Under the pieces are notes generated by a model. That model was given only the letters and a program-made list of their open reading frames with translations, did no database searches and was not told the origin of the DNA. Made by a program: the position numbers and the translations under genes. From Septoria linicola (taxonomy: Eukaryota; Ascomycota; Dothideomycetes; Mycosphaerellales; Mycosphaerellaceae): a stretch of 64,000 nucleotides of DNA. The stretch covers positions 1,364,001 through 1,428,000 of the forward strand of contig CP099418.1 in assembly GCA_024114885.1 (NCBI GenBank), given 5' to 3'. Shown in pieces: positions 21,787 through 33,193 of this stretch (the first letter of the stretch is position 1; every line of letters starts with the position of its first letter).

Positions 21787-23214
21787 ATGGACCCCAGAGT
21801 GCCTATGTGGTCCACTCTGTGGTCAGACCAACACCGCGATGAAGCAGAGGACTTTCACAGCAACAGTCCGTGGATGTTTCCATCACGGTCTTCGATTTCA
21901 CCGCTTGATGCCCATACTTATCCCCTGGGTGGAGCTCACTACCCCTACAGTCGATCCCACCTAAGTGACGAGGAGAGTGAGCTATTCCACCCCCAGCCAA
22001 GCTTTGTGCCACGCGCTGCATTCATAACAGGGAATGAAGGCTGGCGACGGTCCTCCCTTCCATCTTGCGACAACGGCAGCATTGGATCTTCAGTCATCAG
22101 CAGCACCTTCAGCGAGCGACATTTCTCCCCTCCATTCTCACCCGATGTCGTCCCTCGGACTCACACTCGGCCATCTTCAGTTCTGCCTGACGATGTGTCT
22201 TACACCTACGATGGCTTCAGTCCTAGATCTCGTCATGATTCGCATAACAGTGTGGCGTGCATTGCCCCGAACGAAGTACAGATTCTTGCGGACGAGCCTC
22301 CTGAAGTGCCGGCTGTGGTGTTCTCCAACGAATCGCACACTTGGTTGCCAGGCGCCTACAGTACATACATTGCCGACGACGGCTATGTACCAATGGACCA
22401 GGACCAAGAGCCGGACGAGCATACGCCCGGCACATATTTGAGCACTCCCAATAGCTCTGAGTACCACACGCAAGCCACATCTCGACATCAGTCAGAAGAG
22501 CAGGATCAAGAGCCAGTTCAGATTCGTCGTCGGCGAGCACCTTCTACTGCTACCTTGACCAGCCCCCAACCGTCTACAGCAAGGGTCAGTAAGCGACCTC
22601 AGAACAAACGACATAGCTCATCTTATCGGAGCAACAAGTCAGTGGACGACACGAGTGAAACGAAGAAGGTCTTCCCGTGTTCGTTCGCTGCCTATGGCTG
22701 TACTTCGTCCTTTGGCAACAAGAATGAATGGAAGAGACACGTCCATACACAGCATCTGCGACTGGCGTACTGGAGATGCGAGCAGTGTGCAGACATAGAT
22801 AATGGCCGCAAGCCCAACGACTTCAACCGTCGCGACTTGTTCATTCAGCATGTCCGGAGAATGCACCCTTTCACCACAGACGGGTCAAGTCAGTCAGCGA
22901 AGAGCAGACCTTCCAGGAATCTGGACGAAGACCAGTATCTAACCTCAGAGGCTAATCGATGCCATCGTCAGCTACGCCAGGCGCCGCAAAGTAGTCGATG
23001 CTTGTTGTGCGATCAACACTTTAGGGGTGAAAATAGCTGGGATCAGAGAATGGAGCACGTTGGACGACACTTCGAAGACAGTAAGAGATCCAGCGGTACT
23101 CCAGCACAGGATCCTCAACAGTGGCATATTGATCGTGATCTTGAGCAGTATCTGCTCGATCAGGAGATCCTTGTCCGGCATGGACAAATTTTGATTCTTC
23201 CAGAACACAAATAA
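21787..23214 (+). CDS. C2H2 zinc-finger protein, probable transcription factor
   Basis: A single exon of 475 aa with ATG at 21787. The first 290 residues are Ser/Pro/Asp-rich and look disordered, with a basic patch RRRRAPS near 235-240. Three C2H2-like units follow: CSFAAYGCTSSFGNKNEWKRH with a second His (about 297-325); CEQCADIDNGRKPNDFNRRD...HVRRMH (about 331-361), with an unusually long loop; and CLLCDQHFRGENSWDQRMEH (about 403-430). This layout recurs in fungal C2H2 regulators of unknown target. Likely nuclear. The gene stands alone among gene-poor DNA. Confidence 0.85.
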   Translation: MDPRVPMWSTLWSDQHRDEAEDFHSNSPWMFPSRSSISPLDAHTYPLGGAHYPYSRSHLSDEESELFHPQPSFVPRAAFITGNEGWRRSSLPSCDNGSIGSSVISSTFSERHFSPPFSPDVVPRTHTRPSSVLPDDVSYTYDGFSPRSRHDSHNSVACIAPNEVQILADEPPEVPAVVFSNESHTWLPGAYSTYIADDGYVPMDQDQEPDEHTPGTYLSTPNSSEYHTQATSRHQSEEQDQEPVQIRRRRAPSTATLTSPQPSTARVSKRPQNKRHSSSYRSNKSVDDTSETKKVFPCSFAAYGCTSSFGNKNEWKRHVHTQHLRLAYWRCEQCADIDNGRKPNDFNRRDLFIQHVRRMHPFTTDGSSQSAKSRPSRNLDEDQYLTSEANRCHRQLRQAPQSSRCLLCDQHFRGENSWDQRMEHVGRHFEDSKRSSGTPAQDPQQWHIDRDLEQYLLDQEILVRHGQILILPEHK

Positions 23215-25678
23215 TGGAGCAGGGCGAGATGCCCCTGCGAGTGGTTGGCAATATAGAACATGTGGTTCTCGACGATACCCTTAATGCGATGCGTTTCTTC
23301 AATAGCTCATTTTCATCATGCTTCACTAATGGTTCATTGCTCGCTCTCGTATCGGGTCAGATTCTGCCTCACATCCACAATGACGGTATTGTGGCACTCG
23401 GATCGAGAGCGGAGAGTGTCACGATTAGCCGGAGGCAGATTGACAGCTGTTAGGCTTAAACCTTGCGGCAGCACCACAGCATAGCGAGTCTGTGTGAATG
23501 TACTCGTTTATGCTGTTCGTAGCAGTGAAGAGTATCGTTCCGCAAGCTTCACGGTGGCGCTTTTTGACGCGGCACACGCCGTGCCAACACAGTAGGCGCG
23601 ATGCCACATTATGATATGTTTCGGCGCCGTATACTAACAGCCAGTATGCTTTTGTGCGCTTCACTGAGCGTTTCGGAGCGGCCGATAATTGGAATCTTGT
23701 TCATCATATCCAGAGTACTGGGAACATAGCGCTCTTGTCAAACGCTTGGCAGTTTTGTCAGTACTGTATGTAGATGCAAGCTAATGCAATCTCAGCACGT
23801 TGTCGACGAATTGCAAGTACGAGCCAAGTGGGCTCAATGGTTCAAGGATGTGTTTTGCCAGCTTCCCCTTCAGATAAGGAAATGATCACTCCGCTCGCAA
23901 AAGTCTAGAGCTTCGATCGCTCGCTTGTGCATAAACGATCAATAATGCATTATGCTCGAGGGTCGTGGTGACGCTTTGGCAGATCCATCAGCAGATTTGC
24001 TCGTCCTGCAGAGCGATGCCAGGTAGAGTCACTGTCATCAATCTCTAGCGATAGATCGAGATCAGAGATTCGCTCAAGATCACCACGAGGCCACAAGAAT
24101 GGGGACGATTCTGCTGAGCACGCTTAGCGCAAAGCAGTCTGTGCGTTGTCTCCAGCGCGGCAGCAGTCATCTCTTTGCCCTGCAGACCCGCCGATCTTGC
24201 TTCATCATAACTAGTCTACGCCCCGAAACACGGAGTCCCGCACGTTGATTGCTGTCTCCAGCTGACCTTCCATCACGACTGGACCAGCCTGCCCAGTAAC
24301 ATACAGAGCCCATCTCTAGCATGAGGCAGGAGTCCACCGAGACGCACGTTACTTGCTTGTCCTGGATGAGCAGATCGAGCCTGAGATGACCACTGACTTC
24401 GGTGGGTCGAATCAACGTCGTCACGACCGCCTGCTAAATTTACCGAGTTCTCTCAACTACGTGGATCCGTTGCAACATTCTACGCTATACGGTGGATAGT
24501 CGGAGGCTGAGCGTGGTGAATACACAGTGGAGTGGTTGAGCGTACTGAGCGCGGAAGAGATGGGCTGGAGTGTCCTCAGTCTGGACGTATGCTTCTCGTT
24601 TTGGCCGCGAGTGGCCTGAAAACCCTGAGGGAATCGTCCCGTGCTGACAGTGCCACGTCGCAAAAGCTCGGTCGTTGCATCAATCGTCCAGTCAACGGAC
24701 AGTGGACGAGAGGACCTCTTTCCCAATTTCAGACTGGAATTGAGCTTGCGCACGGCGCGCTCAGCATGATGGTGAACCGTGGGCATGAGTGGCTGTTTTG
24801 ACAGGACGAGCAGCTGCATCGTGACCTATAGCGTCTTGACACCTCTGAAGGCGAGACACGTACCGACAATCCTGGCTAGACCTAGGATTTCCTGCCGATC
24901 CAGCAGCGTGAAAGGAGTTGGCTTTGCTCTTTCGAGTCTGGAAACGGCAAAAGAACAATCCGGTGGGTGCACCCTTTTCCGCAGGTACAGGTGAGGTGCC
25001 GACACGCTGTAGAGTGTGGTCGCTGATGTAGGAGATCCTCAGAGACCGTCCGTTGCAATTGAGCGGCGTCGATTGCTCGTCGCGCTTCGGGCATCGACTA
25101 GCAATGAGGGAACTCTGCTCGGTGAAAGGCTTCCGAGTGCCTGCCCGCCCAACCTGCGTACTTCGCAAGTCTTTTCTCGAATGGAGACAGATTGATCTTG
25201 CCGTCACACGCTTAGTGCTATCGCAAAGTAGCTGCGAAATCTGCCTGAGCGGTGAGAATTTGTACACGACCACAAACTCTCATTTTGAATCGCGTTGTGG
25301 GAGTGACACTACACTCATATTGTAGATGATAGATATTGCCGCGGCGTGGAGCACTCGTTTGCGGTGAGACGCTGGACGTCGTATGCAGTGAAGTGAGCGC
25401 AGCGCTCGCCACAACATGCTCGATTGAATGTCTTCCATCTCCACTACATCCTCGCCGTCTCTGGGCCCATCTCGCAAATATGTGCATCTTGCCGTAGCGT
25501 AGCATAGCATTGGACCCAGTATTTTTCGCGGGATATCTGCAGCTACCCGATTGGCCAGAAGAAAGTGCGCCAAGCCAGGACGATATCGAATTTCGAAACC
25601 TCAGACACTGCACTTCTGACGACCACCACACCCAACGCCCAGCGACTCGACTTCTCCCTCCCTCTCACCACCGTCAAT
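23215..25678. other. Gene-poor stretch of 2.5 kb upstream of RPL9
   Basis: No supported gene on either strand. The right end must include the RPL9 promoter. Frames such as those around 24167-24424 and 25218-25631 do not resemble proteins I know and have poor composition. Confidence 0.45.
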
Positions 25679-26408
25679 ATGCGTTACATCTACTCTCAGG
25701 AGACTCTGGACGTTCCAGAGGGTGGTAAGTGGTTACTCGCGAGCATTTCGTCTCGGATTTCCGCCAATTAGGCGCAAAACAACGTCTAACTCGACTCTTC
25801 TGCTACAGTCAAGGTCAACATCAAGACCCGTCAGGTCACCGTTGAGGGTCCTCGCGGCAAGCTCGTCAAGGATCTCGGTCACTTGGCTGTCGCCTTCTCC
25901 ATCCCGGAGCCACAGCGCATCAACATTGAGCTGCACCACGGCTCGCGCAAGAATGTTGCTACTCTGCGCACTGTCCGCACTCTGATCAACAACATGATCA
26001 TTGGTGTCACCAAGGGCTACAAGTACAAGCTGCGTTACGTCTACGCCCATTTCCCAATCAACGTCAACGTGGACAAGAACGGCGAGACTGGTCTGTACGA
26101 GGTCGAGATCCGGTATGTAATTTTCTGTCCAAGCAAGGATCTGCACTGTTTTGCGCCAGGAGCTAATTATTGTGAACAGCAACTTCTTGGGCGAGAAGCT
26201 CGTGCGCAAGGTCGTCATGCAGGCTGGCGTCGATGTCGAGCCATCGAAGAACGTCAAGGACGAGCTCCAAATCACCGGAAACTCCCTCGAGGCTGTCTCG
26301 CAATCCGCCGCCGACATCCAGCAGATCTGCCGTGTACGCAACAAGGATATCCGAAAGTTCTTGGACGGTATCTACGTCTCCGAGCGCACCAACATTGTCG
26401 AGGCTTAA
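25679..26408 (+). CDS. RPL9: 60S ribosomal protein L9 (uL6)
   Basis: Cytosolic large-subunit ribosomal protein. Three exons, 25679-25724, 25809-26112 and 26180-26408, encode 192 aa, the normal eukaryotic length. The first intron (84 bases, GTAAGT...CAG) splits the Val codon in EGVKVNIKTR after its first base, and the second (67 bases, GTATGT...CAG) splits Arg in EIRNFLGEK. Conserved blocks include VEGPRGKLVKDLGHL, HHGSRKNVATLRTV, KGYKYKLRYVYAHFP, GNSLEAVSQSAADIQQ and CRVRNKDIRKFLDGIYVSE. A very short first exon followed by an intron near the ATG is usual for fungal ribosomal protein genes. Confidence 0.98.
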
Positions 26409-27366
26409 ATGCAGCGCCACCTGCATTTATACGACTATGGGTGGAATGGCGTCTCCGAGATGAGGCGACACGAAAAGTCTTCATTGCATACCGATACCAG
26501 ATGATACCAAAACCAGGCAAGGCGTCGCGGCGCAATGAGGTGTAAAAGAGACGGACACTTCAAGCGCTTGTCCGTCAATCGGTTCATTGCTTGCATGCTT
26601 GCTTACAACTGGTCTCGTAGTGGGGGCCAAAAAGAGCACTGGGAAAGGAAGATAGCCATGTCCTCAATTCAAACCGCGCTCGACGCACCCACAACATACC
26701 GACCTCTCCTATGTCCACGATTGGCGTGACATCGGACGGGAGCCTGCTCCTTGTTCGTTAGAGAGGATCGATGCTGCTTGTCCCGCCGATGTCATGTCTG
26801 CCTGTAGCTCTGCGGCATAGCACTGGTGCAGCCCTACTGACTTCTTCGCAGGCAGTGCCAATAGTGGTTCAGCACATTGAACTGAATCGTGCTGAACGGT
26901 CCTCTCACGCCACGCGAGATCTACATTCGACTCGGAAGCATAAGGCCACAGGTGTAAGTGATGAGCAACTCGGCTGTCTCTTATCTTTGCTCTCTTCCCA
27001 GGCATAGATCGCTAGTACAGAAGCACTCCCTGCTGCTACCAAAACATCTTCTTTTGAGGCCAAATGGGATATATCTCAACTAGATAGATCATACACAGTG
27101 CATTGCACTCTCTTCTTCTCGACCAAATCACGCTTTCCTGGGTATCATTGTACTTCTCCTGCCTTTCCAGTCCCATGTGTGTAGTCAAATGCTCTTCTAA
27201 AGTAGTCCAAGCAGGCATGGTTGCAACTGATCATAGATGATGCACGCCGGACATTCGCGCCTTCCTCCACAGCACGTATGATCTGGATGGTCTGGCAACA
27301 ACACAACCCTCTCGTGTTTTACAAGGACCCAACCAGACACGCGAGCCCGCACGCATGGCCAAAGCT
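26409..27366. other. Intergenic, convergent RPL9 / glutaredoxin tails
   Basis: About 960 bases between two genes that point at each other. Only short unsupported frames are seen. Confidence 0.5.
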
Positions 27367-28347
27367 TCACGACCTGAACTTCCTTGCCTGATGCCCGGCC
27401 GGCGCGCCTTCCTTTTTCGTTGCACTCATGATGCGCTTTCCGCCCATCGTGTTGATTGTGTCGATTAGTTTCCCACTTTCGTGTAGGGCCGCAATGTCAT
27501 CGCCGCCACCAACTGATTTGCCGCTGATGAGGACGTTGGGTACAGTCCTTCGGCCCGTGCTCTTGTGTAAGTGATTCTGGAGTCTAGGACCCAGCGGATG
27601 GGTGTCTAATTCGACCACGTAAGGCGCGGGAGTAATAGAGTACAGGTCGAGCAAGATGTGCTACCGATCGTGAGTTAGGTTGCCCGTCCTGAACCTATCT
27701 AGCATGAAGGGCTCGCTTACCTTTGCCTTCTTCGAATAAGGGCAATAGCTCTTTGAAAAGACGATGATCGGGCCTCTTCTGAGAATGTCATTCAATTCCG
27801 CCTCGACCTCTGCTTCTTCCTTCTTCTTCCTCGCGGCCTCCTCTTCGTCTTCACCCTGCACGTCGCCATCCTGCTTCGCCTGTGGCTTCCTCACATTCCC
27901 GATCTTTGCGACTCCATCGTCAGAATCCTTTTCTGGCGCGCCGTGGACGACCTTGCCGCCTCTCCCCTGGCTGCCAGCACTGCCGTCTTGTGCAGGCTTC
28001 AGCGGCTTCTGGCCCTTGACTCGCTTTCCTCCTCCAGCCACGACCTCGGTGACAGCAGGCTCACTCAAGCTTGCCGTCGGCCTGCCTAGCCGGCCTTCAT
28101 CGTTGGCATTGTCCACAGCAGCGTCGTGCTCCTTGCGCAGACGTTCGACTCGGTTCTCTCTGTCTTTTTCGTCTGCATATAACTGGTCGCGCTCCAGGGA
28201 CGTCTTCTTCCGCTCAATTGCAGCTTTCGTCCGCGTGTAGAAGTCGGATTCGTAGGTGTTGCTGGCGCCATTATAGATGTAGTAGATGATGCATAGGGCG
28301 AGCACGGAAATGAGGGCTATGGAGCGGTATTGCCGCGTGGAAGGCAT
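27367..28347 (-). CDS. Membrane-anchored glutaredoxin (Grx6/Grx7 type)
   Basis: Thiol-disulfide oxidoreductase of the secretory pathway. Exons 28347-27721 and 27660-27367 give 306 aa; the 60-base intron (GTAAGC...TAG) joins KKAK to HILLDLYS. A single hydrophobic helix at residues 9-24 (IALISVLALCIIYYIY) acts as an N-terminal anchor. A long charged, Lys/Glu-rich stalk (about 35-185) leads to the glutaredoxin fold: VFSKSYCPYSKKAK with the active site Cys202-Pro-Tyr-Ser, the cis-Pro segment GRRTVPNVLISG and GGGDDIAALHESGKL for glutathione. Yeast Grx7 also has CPYS and an ER/Golgi anchor. The stalk is much longer than in yeast. The C-terminus is basic. Confidence 0.92.
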
Positions 28348-31300
28348 GATGGCCTACAATGATCGGACAGAGAAGGGGGAAGTGTGGTGTTATATCACGG
28401 GAATCGGTATGCAGAGGCTTCTGGAGAGACGTTGTTGGTCATATGATGGCTTCAATGCTGCTTCTGGCACGCCCCTGCATGCATCGGCTGGCCGGTCTCG
28501 AGGAAGTCAGATCAGATCGGGGGGTTGATGGGCGGAAATGAATGACAGAGTGTAGTCTCAATCATAGATGTCAAGAGTATGGTTAAACGACAACTTCCTA
28601 TGATATGCTAGCTTTGAGGGCACATGCATCGCCAGCCCAGCATCGATCATCATCCCATGTGCCGCCTCGGGCACTTGCTTGGTTGAAATTGGCCTGGAGC
28701 CTTCCCCGCAAACGTCCTTTCCTCTTTCTGCTGGACCACAATTAGAGCTACTATCCACCACCTCCTCCCGTCTTCTTCTACCTCGTCACAGCAACCAGCA
28801 TCGTCGTTGTAATAATCATACTCCAAGCATACAGCGACGCCTCGGCCATGCAGTGCCGTATGCTGCCACAGCTGGCGCGATCGCAAGACGCAAAACAGCA
28901 CTTCTAGGCCGTGGCTTCCTCACAAACAAGATCGGCTCACAACAGCTTGTCGGCTGCTCGAGGTCAGAATGGTGCTAGATGCTTGTGACTGATATCCGTG
29001 CTGTAGCCACGATGTGCCAACCCGTGCCAGCCGAAAACGCCATCCGCCATTGTCTGAGGCTGAGAGAAGTGGTGGCATGTGCACACAGAACCTCTGAAGC
29101 CTCGACTGTGCTATGCCACTGCGGTCCCCTCCACGTCTGCGGTTTTGCTACAATATAGCGTCATCCAGTGGAGAGAGCTTGCAGTTGTCTATCTCTCGCC
29201 TGCAGGTAGTCTTGGTGCTCGCCTCTCGATGATTTGGAACGTCTGAGATGTCCAAACAAGTGCACAGAATTCCTCGCTACTCCACTGACATTCACGACAG
29301 ATGGCTCGACTTGGTGGGCGATGGTAACGATGGGCCTGATTGGCATTTCCCCAAGAAGTCTACCACATCTTCGGGGAGTCTCATCTGCCACATTATGTCT
29401 CTACTGGCCAGTGGTAAGACATCCACATAGAGTTCGACGGCCATGTTTTCAAGAACGCGCACCCAGGCTACGACTTGCTTCGAGGGTACGACCAGCTATA
29501 CCGGGAAAGAAGCAGCTTTGATGACGCAGAGTGTACTGCACTCAGCAATGAATGAACACGAAGTATAAGTAACTGCAATAAAGGTTGACTGAAAGCACAA
29601 TCACGGCTCAATCAGCTCACCAAGACGGTCAATTCCTTCGCAGCGTTCATCATCTCGAATCTATCTTGTCTACCACTCAGCCTTTGTCCGCTCATGTTCG
29701 GAACGGGCTGCTTTAGTACCGAGATATAGGAGAACCAGGCGGCACTGGCATGGTGACCATGTTGATGTCAACAATAGGCGACAGTGGCCTCTTGCCCCAG
29801 AGATTCATTTCAATCCCGTTTGCTTGCTCGCAACATGCCCCACGAGTCAATGATTCCATAGAGGCACGAGTGGGGATGAAGAGTGAAACGAAGGACTTGG
29901 AGCAGATACTGAAGATATTGACAAAGGTGAAGAGCAACGCCAGTATGTTGAACGTGCAAGAGACAAGGCTGGGCCACTGATCGTGAGGCTCCTTTATGCA
30001 ATGCAGTCAGCTGCACTTCTGCATGTGCGATGTGGCTCTTGACTCAAGGTCAAGCTTTGAGACAGCCTCGTGCCTGATCCTCGCGGGACGCATTTAGGCA
30101 CGGCAGATAGCTCGAGCCGTCGCATACTGCAGGCTGACTCGTCAATAGGCCAAGAACAGGCTGAGTGCCGCCTATTGCTGAGCAGCGCTGGACACTGCCA
30201 GGCGATACAGCTATCAACCACTTTATGCTGTAGCATATGCGATGCTCGTACGCAAGATCAATATGGATATCATCTACAATCACCACCAGAGTGCTTGCTT
30301 GAGCATGCGCATCGGACACTGCATCAGCAGCAATCTCACACTCGTGGCAGTGAGCCAATTACTCCTCGATGCAATTCGGGAGCTTCCCTGCCTTTATGCA
30401 CTCTGCCGGCACGCTCAGCTGTGTCTCATGGGTGTGGTCTCGTCTCCAGCAATGCAAGCCAACGGGGCTCTGGACGACCGACGAGCGACAGATTCGTGTT
30501 TGTTTCGTTGCGGAAGAGTTGCTGCGAGTCAAGTGTCGTGGTTATTAGGTTCGTGCGCATTCTGAACCAGTCACGACTGAGTCCTTCGTAAAACGTCAAT
30601 CATGCAGGTCCACGTTCGTGGCTTGAAGGAATGCTCGTGATTTGAATCGGATGTGCGTCGCAAGACTCGATGCCTCATGCTCGGCCTGGCGGACCGTGTG
30701 GCTTTGTACCCAAGCGCCTCGAAGCGATGATGTGTATTCTGCAGAATCATCGTTGTTGGCTTGACCAGCGTAGAAGGCTTCGAGCGATGTGCCTACGATC
30801 ACAACAACTGCTGTGCTACTTCTTCTATACAGCAGCAATGGATGCGCGCAATGGCTTCGAATGCGTGGTCATCCTCTGGGTGTCGCTTGTGCGCACGTTT
30901 CGCGGCATTGAAAAACCTGTTACGATGTGAGGATTAACTGCGCACTCGCAAGTGCTAGCGGGTTTTAAGGAAAGCATTCACTATTCTCCGTCAAGAGTCA
31001 TGTCGACTCATCTGCGAAACACCTCACCCATGGGCGCGTGCCCGTCGCGTGGCCGTCGCAAAACGCATGATGCAGTGAGGTTGTTCTCAAGCCGCTGTCT
31101 GTCATGACTTGTCCCATCGTCCAACCAGATGCTCCGAATGAAGTCGCGTGCATTGGCCAGATCTCTTGCAAGCGGCCAAATCGAGCCACAGGCAGTATTG
31201 GCCATGACCGCATAACGTTGCCACATTGTGGGGGATCCGTGTGGTCGCAAGAAGCAGGATTAAGCATAGATGCGGGTTTCAGCACTGACCGCAGCATAGA

Positions 31301-32259
31301 TACGAGACCTGCGAGTTGGTCTACGCATGATGCGACCCCATCTCTCCTGCCGCAGTCTGATGGAAATTGCTGCAGGATCGCATTGCAAATTCAAGCAGTT
31401 TTCATTTCACTGGGAGCTTCGAGGTCAGACGGCTTCTTTCATCTCAAGATGAAAACGACGGCTCGGTGATGTGCCAAGAAGCGCTTTGCGACCAGACCAG
31501 TCTTGAAGAATCTTTTGTCAAGAGGCGTCGAGGCGCACGGAAGTATGCGTCGGTGTGAGACGATTAAGCTCGGAGTGGCGCCTTCTTGAAAGGCTTCAGT
31601 CGCTCATAGCGCGATTCTGGTCGCCCGCTGATAGATTGCGACATGTCTCAAGCCAACAACGAGCAGCCATACAGCAGGCTTCACGATGTTGTGCTACAAT
31701 ACTTCAATACTGTGTGAAGTATACCCGACTCAAGATCTTGGTTGTCTGTGGGACTGTCTCGGCTCGGTTCTGAGCTCTAAGACAGCTTGAGAGCTCTTGC
31801 GATGCAGGTACGGACAAGCAGACCAACACCAAACTACTGGTAGCATGAAGTCAAGAAGTGACGTTCGAGGCGGACATCTATTTCCTGATGGGGAACAAGT
31901 GCGGTATTCGAGGAACGACTTCTCCAATCAAATACATAAGCATTATGGAGAGTGGTCCCGATCTGGAGAAGACGTGCGGGGACAGTGAAGCTTAAGTCAT
32001 GTGGAAGGTTTTCGCTTGGAGGCATGGGAGAGGCATTGTTCAATCCTCTCCAGAATGACCGAGGCAGACGCTATCATGGTCCAGAAAGTGGATTGGCTAC
32101 GAGGCGTTCGCAGCAGGTAGCGTTGATAGAGTCCGGTGTGTCCGGATGTTTCGATTTCCTTCTCGACCGGAATCCTAGTCTTTGCGAACGCACACGCGAC
32201 ACCAGCAGCAACTCTGTAGCATCCCACCAGCTACCAGGTTGAGCCTCGAGGTCATAATC
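28348..32259. other. Gene-poor stretch of 3.9 kb
   Basis: The longest gene-free stretch in the window. The only coding-like piece is a minus-strand frame at 29713-29979, listed separately. No transposon ORF, long terminal repeat or tRNA was recognised; base composition looks similar to the rest, so it is not an AT-rich RIP block. Confidence 0.45.
29713..29979 (-). other. Orphan coding-like frame, possible terminal exon
   Basis: A minus-strand frame follows a possible acceptor (GATCAG at about 29985-29980) and stops at TAA 29713. It encodes about 88 residues with one strongly hydrophobic stretch (ILALLFTFVNIFSIC) followed by a polar tail ending PPGSPISRY. Third codon positions are mostly C, as in real genes nearby. 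I found no upstream exon with an ATG that joins in phase, and I do not recognise the family. Could be the last exon of a membrane protein, a relic, or chance. Confidence 0.25.
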
Positions 32260-33193
32260 ATGAAGTTCATCGCCTCCCTCTTCTTCGCACAGGCGCTTGC
32301 CTTCAGCTTGGACACCAGGAGCCCGGCCTTGATCAGCCGACAAGCTGCAGCAGACATTGCAAGCTCGATCGCAGCTATTCAGTCTGCAACACAATCGCTC
32401 AACACTGCCATTTCGTCTGGAGATTTGCTTGCACTCGCTTCAGGCAACACTGCAGTGGTCGACGCTATCAAGGCCGCAACATCAGAAGCCAATGGCCTTT
32501 CAACGCTCTCGTTTGACGATGCTGCCAGTCTAGCCAACCCAATCCAGGACCTGGGCAAGGTTGTGGACAGCACCATTAGCAACCTCATCAGCAAGGCAGA
32601 CTCACTGTCTGGTGTGCGCGAGGCAGTCCTTGCTGGCCTGACAGACCAACAAGCCGCATCGATGACCTTTTCGACCGCTCTTCTCAGCAAGATCCCAGAG
32701 AACCTCCAAGGCATTGCGCAGAACCTCGCACAGCCCATCGCGGACAGCTTGAAGCGAGGAATTGCAGCCTTCTCCGGAAGCTCAAGCGGTGGTGGTGCCG
32801 CTATGCAGACCGCAACCCCAACCGACCGTGTTGTGACCCAGATTGCCGACGGACAGAGTAAGCCAAATTTTAGCCAATATACCAGCAGTGATACTGACAG
32901 ACCAACCAGTCCAAGCACCCACACAGAAGGCCAGTGTCCAGCCTAGTGTGCAACCCAGTGTGCAGCCTAGCGCAGCACCAAAGCCAACTGGTAGCGCGAT
33001 CCCAGCGCCATCGAACAATGGCATCGGCTACACCATGCCAAAGGTCACGACTATTACTGGCATTCCATCGTACAGCCTCCCAGGTAGCACTCCAACATCA
33101 AGACCAGCCGCGTATACTGGTGCCGCGGCGCCACTTGCCAAGGCCGGTATGGGTGCGTTCGCTGTCGCTGCTGCTGTTGTTGCCGCATTCTAA
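32260..33193 (+). CDS. Secreted HsbA-like cell-surface protein with GPI-type tail
   Basis: Two exons, 32260-32857 and 32910-33193, encode 293 aa; the 52-base intron (GTAAGC...CAG) rejoins IADGQ to IQAPTQK. A signal peptide spans about residues 1-17 (MKFIASLFFAQALAF). The body (about 25-190) is Ala/Ser-rich helix with the pattern of the HsbA / cell-wall galactomannoprotein family: paired helices such as IAAIQSATQSLNTAISSGD and a LLSKIPENLQGIA segment. A Ser/Pro-rich linker contains VQPS three times in a row. The last 20 residues are small and hydrophobic, ending AVAAAVVAAF, as expected for a GPI-anchor signal. HsbA proteins bind hydrophobic surfaces and can recruit secreted esterases; that role here is inferred. 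Confidence 0.8.

Noticed and set aside
25883..26545. A 220-codon frame reaching past RPL9
   Set aside because: It reads through the second RPL9 intron; splicing gives the conserved 192-aa protein.
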